Shown here in pieces: positions 8,455-16,687 of a stretch of 64,000 bases of DNA. Both the position numbers and the translations under genes were made by a program. This stretch comes from Pseudoalteromonas prydzensis (GTDB lineage Bacteria; Pseudomonadota; Gammaproteobacteria; Enterobacterales; Alteromonadaceae). The DNA is taken from positions 32,963 through 96,962 of the forward strand of contig NZ_BDDT01000017.1 in the NCBI RefSeq assembly GCF_001661495.1, in the 5' to 3' direction. Each line of letters opens with the position of its first letter. Within the stretch, counting starts at the first letter, position 1. The notes beneath the pieces are model-generated. The model made no database searches. It was not told the origin of the DNA and was given only the letters and a program-made list of their open reading frames with translations.

Positions 8455-9180
8455 GTGACGGTAAAAGACAGCATATATGCCACAGAGCAAGCGGTTAAAG
8501 ACTTTAGCTTTGACCAACACGTAGTAGAAGTTTTCCCCGATATGATCCAGCGCTCAGTGCCGGGTTACGCCACCATCGTAAGTACCATGGGTAAATTAGC
8601 GGGTGAATACGCGCAAAGTAACTCTAACCTCTATGATTTAGGCTGCTCGCTTGGTGCAGTAACATTAAGTATGCGTCGTAATATTCGCACTGATAATTGT
8701 CATATTATCGCGGTTGATAACTCCGAAGCCATGGTTGAGCGCTGTAAATTACATTTACAAGGTTTTCGCTCAGAAGTACCTGTTACTGTGACCCTTGGGG
8801 ATATTAACGAGCTTAATATTGAAAATGCCTCAGTGGTAGCGATGAACTTTACATTACAGTTTATACCTCCTGCACAGCGTCTCGCGGTACTTGAAAAAAT
8901 ATACGCCAATTTAAAACCTGGCGGTGTACTGCTATTAAGTGAAAAAATCAAAGGTGAAAACGAGCAATGCGACAATTTGCTGATTGATTTACACCATGAT
9001 TTTAAACGCCACAATGGCTATTCAGAATTAGAAATTAGCCAAAAACGCACCGCCATTGAAAACGTTATGCGCCCAGATACGTTAAACACTCACCTTACTC
9101 GCCTTACTGATATTGGCTTTAGTCAAACCCAAGTGTGGTATCAGTGTTTTAACTTTTGCTCGTTGGTAGCAATTAAGTAA
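8455..9180 (+). CDS. cmoA: Carboxy-S-adenosylmethionine synthase
   Basis: 241 residues. CmoA converts SAM and prephenate to carboxy-SAM, the donor used by CmoB. It starts with GTG at 8455, with AAGAGA upstream as RBS. The SAM-binding motif LYDLGCSLGAVTLSM (about residues 60-75) and the family block VVAMNFTLQFIPPAQR are present. cmoB follows after 15 bases, so the two form an operon for the cmo5U34 wobble-base modification of tRNA. Confidence 0.96.
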   Translation: MTVKDSIYATEQAVKDFSFDQHVVEVFPDMIQRSVPGYATIVSTMGKLAGEYAQSNSNLYDLGCSLGAVTLSMRRNIRTDNCHIIAVDNSEAMVERCKLHLQGFRSEVPVTVTLGDINELNIENASVVAMNFTLQFIPPAQRLAVLEKIYANLKPGGVLLLSEKIKGENEQCDNLLIDLHHDFKRHNGYSELEISQKRTAIENVMRPDTLNTHLTRLTDIGFSQTQVWYQCFNFCSLVAIK

Positions 9181-9195
9181 TTTAGGAAATATGCA

Positions 9196-10164
9196 ATGTC
9201 TTTATGGTTTAACCAATTTTACGCCGCTATCGCACAAAGCCCACTGAGCCACTGGCTGGAAACACTGCCTAGCCAATTAAAACACTGGCAAAATGAGGCC
9301 AGCCACGGCGATTTACCGAAATGGCAGAAAGTGCTAAAAAACTTGCCTGAAGTGGCGACCAAACACGTCAATATTATCGACAAAGTTGAAATTGGCGCCC
9401 CTGGCGAAATGACTAAAGGGGAGCAAAAGCAAACCATCCATCTATTAAAGCGCATGATGCCATGGCGTAAAGGCCCATTTAGTGTGCACGGTATTGAAAT
9501 TGATACCGAGTGGCGCAGCGATTGGAAATGGGATCGCCTGTTACCACATATTGAACCGTTAAAAGGCCGCACAGTGTTAGATATTGGTTGTGGCTCTGGT
9601 TATCACTTATGGCGGATGCGCGGTGAAGGCGCTGAGTTTGTGGTTGGTATTGATCCGTCTGATTTATTTTTATGTCAATTTCAGGCCATTAAACATTTTA
9701 ACCCAGACGAAAACGTACACTTGTTACCGCTAGGCGTTGAAGCCCTGCCAGAGCTAAAAGCATTTGATACAGTGTTTTCTATGGGGGTACTTTATCACCG
9801 TCGCTCCCCTATCGACTTTTTGGCGCAATTAAAAGCGCAACTTCGCCCAGGGGGTGAGTTAGTGCTTGAAACCTTAGTCATTGAAGGCGACGAAAACACC
9901 GTACTCGTGCCCACGGATCGTTATGCCAAAATGCGTAACGTATGGTTTATTCCAAGCACAGCCGCACTTAAGCTTTGGATGGAACGCGTGGGCTTTAAAG
10001 ATGTACAAGTAAAGGACTGTGCAATCACCACACTTGAAGAGCAGCGAAAATCAGACTGGATGGAAAACGAGTCCCTGAGCGACTTTTTAGATCCAGACGA
10101 TACCAGTAAAACGATTGAAGGATACCCTGCACCACTTCGCGCTATATTAACGGCAAAGGCTTAG
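9196..10164 (+). CDS. cmoB: tRNA U34 carboxymethyltransferase
   Basis: 322 residues (E. coli 323). CmoB transfers the carboxymethyl group of carboxy-SAM to 5-hydroxyuridine at tRNA position 34. The class I methyltransferase glycine loop GRTVLDIGCGSGYHLWRM lies near residue 125, with the family blocks FDTVFSMGVLYHRRSP and MRNVWFIPS downstream. TAGGAAAT precedes the ATG at 9196. It is the second gene of the cmoA-cmoB operon, ending at the stem-loop at 10191. Confidence 0.97.
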   Translation: MSLWFNQFYAAIAQSPLSHWLETLPSQLKHWQNEASHGDLPKWQKVLKNLPEVATKHVNIIDKVEIGAPGEMTKGEQKQTIHLLKRMMPWRKGPFSVHGIEIDTEWRSDWKWDRLLPHIEPLKGRTVLDIGCGSGYHLWRMRGEGAEFVVGIDPSDLFLCQFQAIKHFNPDENVHLLPLGVEALPELKAFDTVFSMGVLYHRRSPIDFLAQLKAQLRPGGELVLETLVIEGDENTVLVPTDRYAKMRNVWFIPSTAALKLWMERVGFKDVQVKDCAITTLEEQRKSDWMENESLSDFLDPDDTSKTIEGYPAPLRAILTAKA

Positions 10165-10190
10165 GCTCTATAAATTTTAAACCACTGCAC

Positions 10191-10220
10191 TTTAGCGTCG
10201 AGGTAATCATCGACGCTAAA
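10191..10220 (+). terminator. Stem-loop after cmoB
   Basis: A perfect 11-bp stem (TTTAGCGTCGA / TCGACGCTAAA, 8-base loop) lies 26 bases after the cmoB stop. The following T-tract is weak, so termination efficiency is uncertain. Confidence 0.6.
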
Positions 10221-10392
10221 ACAGTCACCTATAACCTATTCCCTAGCGCCTTTATCTCATTATACGGACAAGTGTCCTTGTCAATACCGTTAAAGTTATA
10301 TTTGAACTAGCCGCGACCTTGCAATTGTTGTAAAATACGCGCGTTTCTAAGCATACACATGCAAAACCATGCAACTTTTTTGAGGAAATCCT

Positions 10393-11445
10393 GTGAGCGA
10401 ACAAAAACAGTCTCTAAGTTATAAAGACGCGGGCGTAGATATCGATGCCGGTAACGCACTAGTTGAGCGTATTAAAGGCGTAGTTAAAAAAACCCGTCGT
10501 CCTGAAGTTATGGGCGGAATTGGTGGCTTTGGCGCACTTTGCGAAATCCCTGCTGGTTACAAGCAACCAGTATTAGTTGCAGGCACTGACGGTGTTGGTA
10601 CTAAATTGCGTTTAGCTATCGACCTTAAAAAGCACGATACAGTGGGTATCGATTTAGTTGCTATGTGTGTGAATGACCTTATCGTTCAAGGTGCTGAGCC
10701 ATTATTTTTCTTAGATTACTATGCAACCGGTAAACTTGACGTTGATACTGCTGCAGATGTAGTGACAGGTATCGGTAAAGGTTGTGAGATATCAGGTTGT
10801 GCGTTAATTGGTGGTGAAACTGCTGAAATGCCGGGTATGTATGAAGGTGAAGATTACGACATGGCTGGTTTTTGTACTGGCGTAGTTGAAAAAGCAAATA
10901 TCATCGACGGCACTAAAGTAGCTGCTGGCGACCAATTAATTGCGCTTGCATCTAGTGGCCCTCATTCAAATGGTTTCTCTTTAATTCGTAAAGTACTTGA
11001 AGTATCAAATGCTGATACAAGCGCTGAATTTGAAGGCAAAACATTAGGCGATACCCTACTTGAGCCAACACGTATTTACGTTAAGCCATTACTTGAGTTA
11101 TTCAAGCAAGTGGACGTACATGCCCTTTCGCATATCACCGGCGGTGGTTTCTGGGAAAATATCCCACGCGTATTACCTGAATCTGCAAAAGCAGTTGTAA
11201 AAGGTGATAGCTGGCAATGGCCTGGTATTTTCAACTGGTTACAAGAAAACGGTAACATCACCACCCACGAAATGTATCGTACATTCAACTGTGGCGTAGG
11301 TATGGTACTAGTCGTTCCAGCTGACAAACTTGAGCAAAGCTTAAGCATTTTAAAAGAGCTTGGCGAAAACGCATGGCACCTTGGTGAAATTCATGATGCT
11401 AAAGCTGGCGAAGAGCAAGTAGAGATCCTAGGCGGCCGTGATTAA
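10393..11445 (+). CDS. purM: Phosphoribosylformylglycinamidine cyclo-ligase (AIR synthetase)
   Basis: 350 residues. PurM closes FGAM to aminoimidazole ribotide with ATP, step 5 of purine synthesis. The GTG start at 10393 is preceded by GAGGAAAT. Typical motifs are LVAGTDGVGTKLRLA near residue 58, CALIGGETAEMPGMY near 137 and SHITGGGFWENIPRVLP near 245. The TAA stop overlaps the purN ATG (TAATG), which implies translational coupling. No clear PurR-type operator was found upstream by eye. Confidence 0.98.
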   Translation: MSEQKQSLSYKDAGVDIDAGNALVERIKGVVKKTRRPEVMGGIGGFGALCEIPAGYKQPVLVAGTDGVGTKLRLAIDLKKHDTVGIDLVAMCVNDLIVQGAEPLFFLDYYATGKLDVDTAADVVTGIGKGCEISGCALIGGETAEMPGMYEGEDYDMAGFCTGVVEKANIIDGTKVAAGDQLIALASSGPHSNGFSLIRKVLEVSNADTSAEFEGKTLGDTLLEPTRIYVKPLLELFKQVDVHALSHITGGGFWENIPRVLPESAKAVVKGDSWQWPGIFNWLQENGNITTHEMYRTFNCGVGMVLVVPADKLEQSLSILKELGENAWHLGEIHDAKAGEEQVEILGGRD

Positions 11446-12092
11446 TGGCCCCTTCTCGTCTAGTAGTCTTAATTTCAGGTAGTGGCTCAAATTTACAAGC
11501 CATTATTGATGCCTGTAATAATGGCGAGATAAACGCAAACATAGCGGCTGTGATCAGCAATAAAGCAGACGCTTATGGCCTAGAGCGAGCAAAACAAGCA
11601 GGCATTGCCACAGCAGTGCTTAGCCATAAAGATTTTGACTCGCGCGAAGCCTACGATGCAGAGTTAATGAACGTTATTGATTCTTTTGCACCAAATCTAG
11701 TTGTATTAGCTGGGTTTATGCGTATTCTTACTCCTAGCTTAGTGCAAAAATTTAAAGGAAAAATGTTGAACATTCATCCTTCTTTGTTGCCTAAGTACCA
11801 GGGGCTGAATACCCACCAAAGAGCAATTGATGCAAAAGACGACGTTCATGGCGTAAGTGTGCACTTTGTTACTGAAGAATTAGACGGTGGTCCGGTAATT
11901 CTTCAAGCCAAAGTTCCTGTGCTGGCAGATGATACTGCCGATACACTTGCACAACGCGTGCACGCGCAAGAGCATATAATCTATCCTTTGGTGGTCAAGT
12001 GGTTCAGTGAACAACGACTTACTATGGAAGCAGATTATGCAGTTCTTGACAAAAAACAACTTCCTGCACACGGTGCGCACTACCCAGAATAA
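11445..12092 (+). CDS. purN: Phosphoribosylglycinamide formyltransferase
   Basis: 215 residues. PurN formylates GAR with 10-formyl-THF, step 3 of purine synthesis. The N-terminal phosphate-binding loop LISGSGSNLQAII, the catalytic block LNIHPSLLPKYQGLNTHQRA (Asn and His) and HFVTEELDGGPVI (Asp) are all present. It starts inside the purM stop codon (TAATG). Its 3' end overlaps the start of the DUF3108 gene. Confidence 0.97.
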   Translation: MAPSRLVVLISGSGSNLQAIIDACNNGEINANIAAVISNKADAYGLERAKQAGIATAVLSHKDFDSREAYDAELMNVIDSFAPNLVVLAGFMRILTPSLVQKFKGKMLNIHPSLLPKYQGLNTHQRAIDAKDDVHGVSVHFVTEELDGGPVILQAKVPVLADDTADTLAQRVHAQEHIIYPLVVKWFSEQRLTMEADYAVLDKKQLPAHGAHYPE

Positions 12093-12843
12093 AAAACAAA
12101 GTGCCTTGCTATTTTGTGCAGGCACTTTATTACTTCCTACTGGTTTAATGGCTGGTGAACTCACTCAATTTGAAGCCAACTATGATATTTTGCGCAAAGG
12201 CGAAAATCATGGTCAAGGTGTACGCACATTAAAAAAACTAGCTGATAACAGCTATCAAGTTAGCTATCACAGTGATATTGAGTGGATGATCTTCTCAGAC
12301 TCACGCAAAGAAACATCAAACTTTACCTACACTGACGAAAAAGTAACGCCTGTCAGCTACAGTATGATCCGCACAGGCACTGGCCCTGATAAAGAATATA
12401 CACTGCAATTTGATGGCACTAAAAAGCAAATTAGTAGTAGCGAGAGTAAATACCCGCTTGAATGTCAGTGGAGTGATCAATTTCAAGATTCAATTTCATA
12501 CCAAGTACAAGTACGTGAAGAGCTAAAGATGGGTAAAACCAGCTTTTCCTATCCACTTGTTGATAAGAAAGGTAACTGCCGTGACTACAATTTTGAAGTG
12601 GTAGGTACAGAGGTAATTTCACTGCCTATCGGCAATATTGAGGCAATCAAAGTAAAACGTCTTTACGATAACGACAAGCGTCAAGCGCTTGCGTGGTTCG
12701 CCCCTGAAATGGACTACATGTTAGTGAGAATGTGGAAAGGCGAAAAAGGCATGGAGCAGTTTGAAGTGCAACTTAAATCATTCACAGTAACCAGCCCTGT
12801 TGCTGTTCCAGAAGCTGTAAAAAGCGAAATAGCCCCAGAGTAA
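12037..12843 (+). CDS. DUF3108 domain protein, exported
   Basis: 268 residues from the ATG at 12037, which has GGAAG at good spacing; a further in-frame ATG at 12007 is possible. The N-terminus carries a basic stretch and a hydrophobic core (SALLFCAGTLLLPTGLMAGE), consistent with a signal peptide cleaved after AMAG-like MAG. The remainder is a beta-rich DUF3108 domain, a periplasmic family of unknown function with a lipocalin-like pattern. It overlaps purN by 56 bases in another frame, so it probably belongs to the purMN transcript. The purine connection is positional only. Confidence 0.82.
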   Translation: MQFLTKNNFLHTVRTTQNKKQSALLFCAGTLLLPTGLMAGELTQFEANYDILRKGENHGQGVRTLKKLADNSYQVSYHSDIEWMIFSDSRKETSNFTYTDEKVTPVSYSMIRTGTGPDKEYTLQFDGTKKQISSSESKYPLECQWSDQFQDSISYQVQVREELKMGKTSFSYPLVDKKGNCRDYNFEVVGTEVISLPIGNIEAIKVKRLYDNDKRQALAWFAPEMDYMLVRMWKGEKGMEQFEVQLKSFTVTSPVAVPEAVKSEIAPE

Positions 12844-12865
12844 ATTAGTTCCAAGATTCAAGACG

Positions 12866-12902
12866 AAAGGCTCAAGTATGGCAATCATAACTTGAGCTTT
12901 TC
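12866..12902 (+). terminator. Stem-loop after DUF3108 gene
   Basis: GCTCAAGT pairs with ACTTGAGC, extended by AAAG/CTTTT with a small bulge. It lies 25 bases past the stop, between convergent genes. Confidence 0.6.
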
Positions 12903-12942
12903 ACTTTATGACTTATAACTAATTCAAACTGACATCTGACGG

Positions 12943-13707
12943 CTAAATTAACTCACCCATTTTAAACAGCGCAAATTCACCAGGCTCCATTTTTTGCCAG
13001 CGCTCATCATTGGTCAGCGGCCGAGTTGCTATCACAGTGACCACATCATTTGGCGTGGTTTCTTGTTGAAAATCCACCACCATATCCGCATCAATCAAGG
13101 TAGCTTTACCAAACGGCGCTCGACGGGTGATCCAATGTAAGTTATTTGTACAATACGCCAATACATACACGCCATCAGTCAGTAGCATATTAAACACGCC
13201 TTTTTCTCGCAGCGTATGGGAAAGTTTGGCTGCATAGCGAAATACCGACGCCATATTAGCTGGGCGCTTTGGGTATTTTTCACGAATTTTATCGAGTAAC
13301 CAACAAAACGCCAACTCACTGTCAGTGTTACCCACAGGACGATAGTATTCAGGTTTTAAATCATGGTAATTAGATAATTGGCCATTATGCGCATACGTGA
13401 TTTCGCGCCCCCACAACTCACGGGTAAATGGATGAGTATTTTCAAGGCACACTCGGCCTCGATTGCCTTGGCGGATATGGCTTATCACCGATACACTTTT
13501 AATCGGATATGCCTTTACTAACTTGGCTATCTCAGATTGGCAGCTCGGCTCAGGATCTTTAAAGGTACGACAGCCCTTACCTTCATAAAAAGTAATGCCC
13601 CAGCCATCTTTATGCGGCCCAGTGTTACCACCGCGCTCTAACAGCCCTGAAAAACTAAAACAAATATCCGTAGGCACATTCGCCGACATGCCAAGCAACT
13701 CACACAT
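12943..13707 (-). CDS. Class II glutamine amidotransferase, YafJ type
   Basis: 254 residues starting MCELLGMSANVPTD; the Cys at position 2 becomes the N-terminal nucleophile after Met removal, as in class II amidotransferases. The typical blocks GPHKDGWGITFYEG, SHIRQGNRG, NTHPFTRELWGREITYAHNG and NTDSELAFCWLL follow. This is a glutaminase domain without a fused synthase domain, like E. coli YafJ, whose physiological substrate is not established. It is convergent with the DUF3108 gene and divergent from fadE. Confidence 0.9.
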   Translation of the reverse strand: MCELLGMSANVPTDICFSFSGLLERGGNTGPHKDGWGITFYEGKGCRTFKDPEPSCQSEIAKLVKAYPIKSVSVISHIRQGNRGRVCLENTHPFTRELWGREITYAHNGQLSNYHDLKPEYYRPVGNTDSELAFCWLLDKIREKYPKRPANMASVFRYAAKLSHTLREKGVFNMLLTDGVYVLAYCTNNLHWITRRAPFGKATLIDADMVVDFQQETTPNDVVTVIATRPLTNDERWQKMEPGEFALFKMGELI

Positions 13708-13905
13708 AAAATAAATTAACCTTTAAACACAATGTTTATACAAAAGAAGAACTGAGATATTGGCTAGCATTGTTAAACATAAGCAAGATCAAGGCAAGCT
13801 TATGTTAGTTCCTTATCCTATACTCTTTACAAACATGTGACTAAACTCACAGATAATCTTATTAAGCTACTTGATAATTATTCTCTCTAGCGCTACTCTA
13901 ACCAA

Positions 13906-13922
13906 AGGTGGTCTGACCTCTA
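13906..13922 (+). promoter_or_regulatory. FadR-like operator before fadE
   Basis: The 17-mer AGGTGGTCTGACCTCTA has the GGTC-N-GACC core of the enterobacterial FadR site (consensus near ACTGGTCNGACCNGT). It ends 15 bases before the fadE ATG, a position suited to repression. A possible promoter lies just upstream (TTGATA at 13871, TACTCT at 13894, 17-base spacer, weak -10). Confidence 0.65.
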
Positions 13923-13937
13923 TTAAGGATTGAATAC

Positions 13938-16394
13938 ATGACACTCATATTTGTACTTGGTTTAATCGTGTTGCTTAGCATCGCGAGTTACCACAGAGCG
14001 AGCTGGAATACTGCCTTAGGCGTTTCCATCGCAACACTTGTTATTGGTACCTTTGCAGGTGCTTTTGGCGCAATCAGTTGGTTAATCTTCTTGATCATCG
14101 CTGTGCCACTGTCTGTTACTGGCATTCGCCAGCAATATATTATTAAGCCTATTTTTGCTGCGTTTAAAAAAGTAACGCCAACCATGTCAGACACTGAAAA
14201 ATCAGCGATTGATGCCGGTACTACGTGGTGGGAAGCTGATTTATTCTGTGGTCGCCCTGATTGGAAAAAGCTACACCAATACCCTATGCCAAAACTGACT
14301 ATCGAAGAGCAAGCCTTTATCGATGGCCCGGTTGAAGTGGTATGCAGCATGTTAGATGATTGGGAAGCCACCCATGAGCTAACTGATTTACCGCAAGATG
14401 TTTGGCAATACCTAAAAGATAATAAATTCTTTGCCATGATCATCAAAAAAGAATATGGCGGGCTGCAATTTTCAGCATTTGCACAATCATGTGTACTGCA
14501 AAAGCTAACCAGTAAATCAACGCTGCTTTCATCAATTGTCGGCGTTCCTAACTCATTAGGCCCAGGTGAATTACTACAACACTATGGGACTAAAGAACAA
14601 AAAGATCATTACCTACCACGCCTTGCTAGTGGTCAAGAGATCCCATGTTTTGCGTTAACCTCACCAGAAGCCGGCTCTGATGCCAGTGCCATTCCTGATT
14701 ACGGGGTTGTTTGTAAAGGTATGTGGGAAGGTGAAGAAGTAATTGGTCTAAGCCTAACGTGGAATAAGCGTTACATCACACTTGCTCCTGTGGCAACTGT
14801 ACTGGGTCTGGCGTTTAAAATGCAAGATCCTGACGGCTTACTAGGAGACACCAAAGAGCTTGGCATTACCTGTGCGTTGATCCCAACGGATATGCCAGGG
14901 ATTGAGATTGGTCGTCGTCACTTCCCGTTGAATGTGCCGTTCCAAAATGGCCCGACTCGTGGTAAAGATATTTTCGTGCCACTTGATTACATTATTGGTG
15001 GCCCTGAAATGGCAGGCCAAGGCTGGCGCATGCTGGTTGAGTGTTTATCAGTTGGCCGTGCAATCACGCTACCGTCAAACTCAGTAGGTGGCATTAAAAC
15101 CATCGCCCTTGCCAGTGGTTCATATAGCCGTATTCGTCGTCAGTTCCGTTTACCAATTGGTCAAATGGAAGGGATCGAAGAGTCTCTTGCAAAACTTGCA
15201 GGTTACGCTTACAGCTCAGATGCAGCCGTAAGCATGTCAACCGGTGCGGTTGATTTAGGTGAAAAACCGTCAGTGGTATCGGCTATTATTAAATACCACT
15301 TAACTGAACAAATGCGTGATTCGACTATCCATGCGATGGATATTCACGGTGGCAAAGGCATCATGCTTGGGCCAAATAACTACTTAGGTCGTGGCTATCA
15401 AGGTGCGCCTATTGCCATTACCGTTGAAGGCGCCAACATCTTGACCCGTAATATGATTATTTATGGTCAAGGTGCTATTCGCTGTCACCCATTCGTACTC
15501 ACTGAATTAGGTGCCTGCGATATTGAAGACCGTGAAGAAGCGCTGGCAGTATTTGATAAAGCCTTAATGGGTCACATCGGCTTTACTATCTCAAACTTAG
15601 TGCGCACTAAGTGGATGAGCTTTACCGGTGCTCGCTTTGCAAGTACGCCATTTAAAGATGAAACAGCTGAGTTTTACCGCACCGCTGCTCGCTTTAGTGC
15701 ATCACTTGCATTGATGTCTGACATCAGCATGGCGGTATTTGGTGGTTCATTAAAACGTAAAGAACGTATTTCAGCACGTTTAGGTGATTTACTTAGCTAC
15801 CTTTATTTAGTGTCTGCAACACTAAAACGCTATAACGACGAAGGCCGTAAAAAAGAAGACTTAGCGCTAGTACAATGGAGCTGCCAAGATCATCTTTACC
15901 ATTGCCAACGCGCACTGGCTGATTTAATTAACAATATGCCATCAGCGCCACTTCGTGCTGCACTTAAGCTCATGTTGTTCCCATTTGGCCGTCCGGTGCG
16001 TAAACCGACTGACAAACTTGAACATAAACTAGCGCAAATTTTACAAGTACCGAGTGAAACCCGTAATCGTTTAGCAAGCTATGTATACTTGAAAAATGAG
16101 CCGCTTAACTTAGTGGGTCGCCAAGAGCAAACGCTTAAAGACGTGCTAGCCGTTGAGCCATTGTTTGATAAGGTATGTCGTGAAAAAGGCGTGAAACTGC
16201 CTTTCTTCCAGCTTGATAAAGTCGCGCAAATGGGCCTTGAAGCAGGTATTTTAACGCAAGCCGAAGCAGACAAACTGGCTGAAGTTGAAAAAGCCCGTTT
16301 AGCTGTAATTAACGTTGACGACTTTGACCCTGCAGATCTAGTAGCAGGCAAAGCCGCCCAAAAAAGTAAAAACAGCAAGGCGAATGCTGCTTAA
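13938..16394 (+). CDS. fadE: Acyl-CoA dehydrogenase FadE
   Basis: 818 residues, matching the long FadE family (E. coli 814). FadE performs the FAD-dependent first oxidation of fatty-acid beta-oxidation. The N-terminal 60 residues hold two hydrophobic segments (LIFVLGLIVLLSIASY; WLIFLIIAVPLSVTGI), so it is membrane-anchored. The acyl-CoA dehydrogenase core includes CFALTSPEAGSDASAIPDYG near residue 239 and DIHGGKGIMLGPNNYLGRGY near 471, then a long C-terminal extension with a DUF1974-like region. It is monocistronic with a strong terminator, and a FadR-like site lies just upstream. Confidence 0.97.
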   Translation: MTLIFVLGLIVLLSIASYHRASWNTALGVSIATLVIGTFAGAFGAISWLIFLIIAVPLSVTGIRQQYIIKPIFAAFKKVTPTMSDTEKSAIDAGTTWWEADLFCGRPDWKKLHQYPMPKLTIEEQAFIDGPVEVVCSMLDDWEATHELTDLPQDVWQYLKDNKFFAMIIKKEYGGLQFSAFAQSCVLQKLTSKSTLLSSIVGVPNSLGPGELLQHYGTKEQKDHYLPRLASGQEIPCFALTSPEAGSDASAIPDYGVVCKGMWEGEEVIGLSLTWNKRYITLAPVATVLGLAFKMQDPDGLLGDTKELGITCALIPTDMPGIEIGRRHFPLNVPFQNGPTRGKDIFVPLDYIIGGPEMAGQGWRMLVECLSVGRAITLPSNSVGGIKTIALASGSYSRIRRQFRLPIGQMEGIEESLAKLAGYAYSSDAAVSMSTGAVDLGEKPSVVSAIIKYHLTEQMRDSTIHAMDIHGGKGIMLGPNNYLGRGYQGAPIAITVEGANILTRNMIIYGQGAIRCHPFVLTELGACDIEDREEALAVFDKALMGHIGFTISNLVRTKWMSFTGARFASTPFKDETAEFYRTAARFSASLALMSDISMAVFGGSLKRKERISARLGDLLSYLYLVSATLKRYNDEGRKKEDLALVQWSCQDHLYHCQRALADLINNMPSAPLRAALKLMLFPFGRPVRKPTDKLEHKLAQILQVPSETRNRLASYVYLKNEPLNLVGRQEQTLKDVLAVEPLFDKVCREKGVKLPFFQLDKVAQMGLEAGILTQAEADKLAEVEKARLAVINVDDFDPADLVAGKAAQKSKNSKANAA

Positions 16395-16440
16395 CTTATT
16401 AGGTTAACGCAGCCAACAGTCCGCCTGTTGTGATCATCCA

Positions 16441-16469
16441 AACCAGCGCATAATGCGCTGGTTTTTTTT
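16441..16469 (+). terminator. Intrinsic terminator after fadE
   Basis: A perfect 10-bp stem AACCAGCGCA / TGCGCTGGTT with a 3-base loop is followed by eight T's. Confidence 0.95.
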
Positions 16470-16687
16470 GCGCTATATATAATTGTAAACCACTAACTTC
16501 AATCATCACTTTCCTTTAAATGAAAATCCCTTCGTATATAAGTGGGCATTATAACGTGGGCTGTACTTTTAACGATACACGCTTTGTTGCAGATAAAATA
16601 AGCTAAAAACTTGCGTTTAAATAATGTTCGGGCAACACTAAAATCGGTAAAAATATGATTAGATAACAATAAACCAAGGAATGTCCG

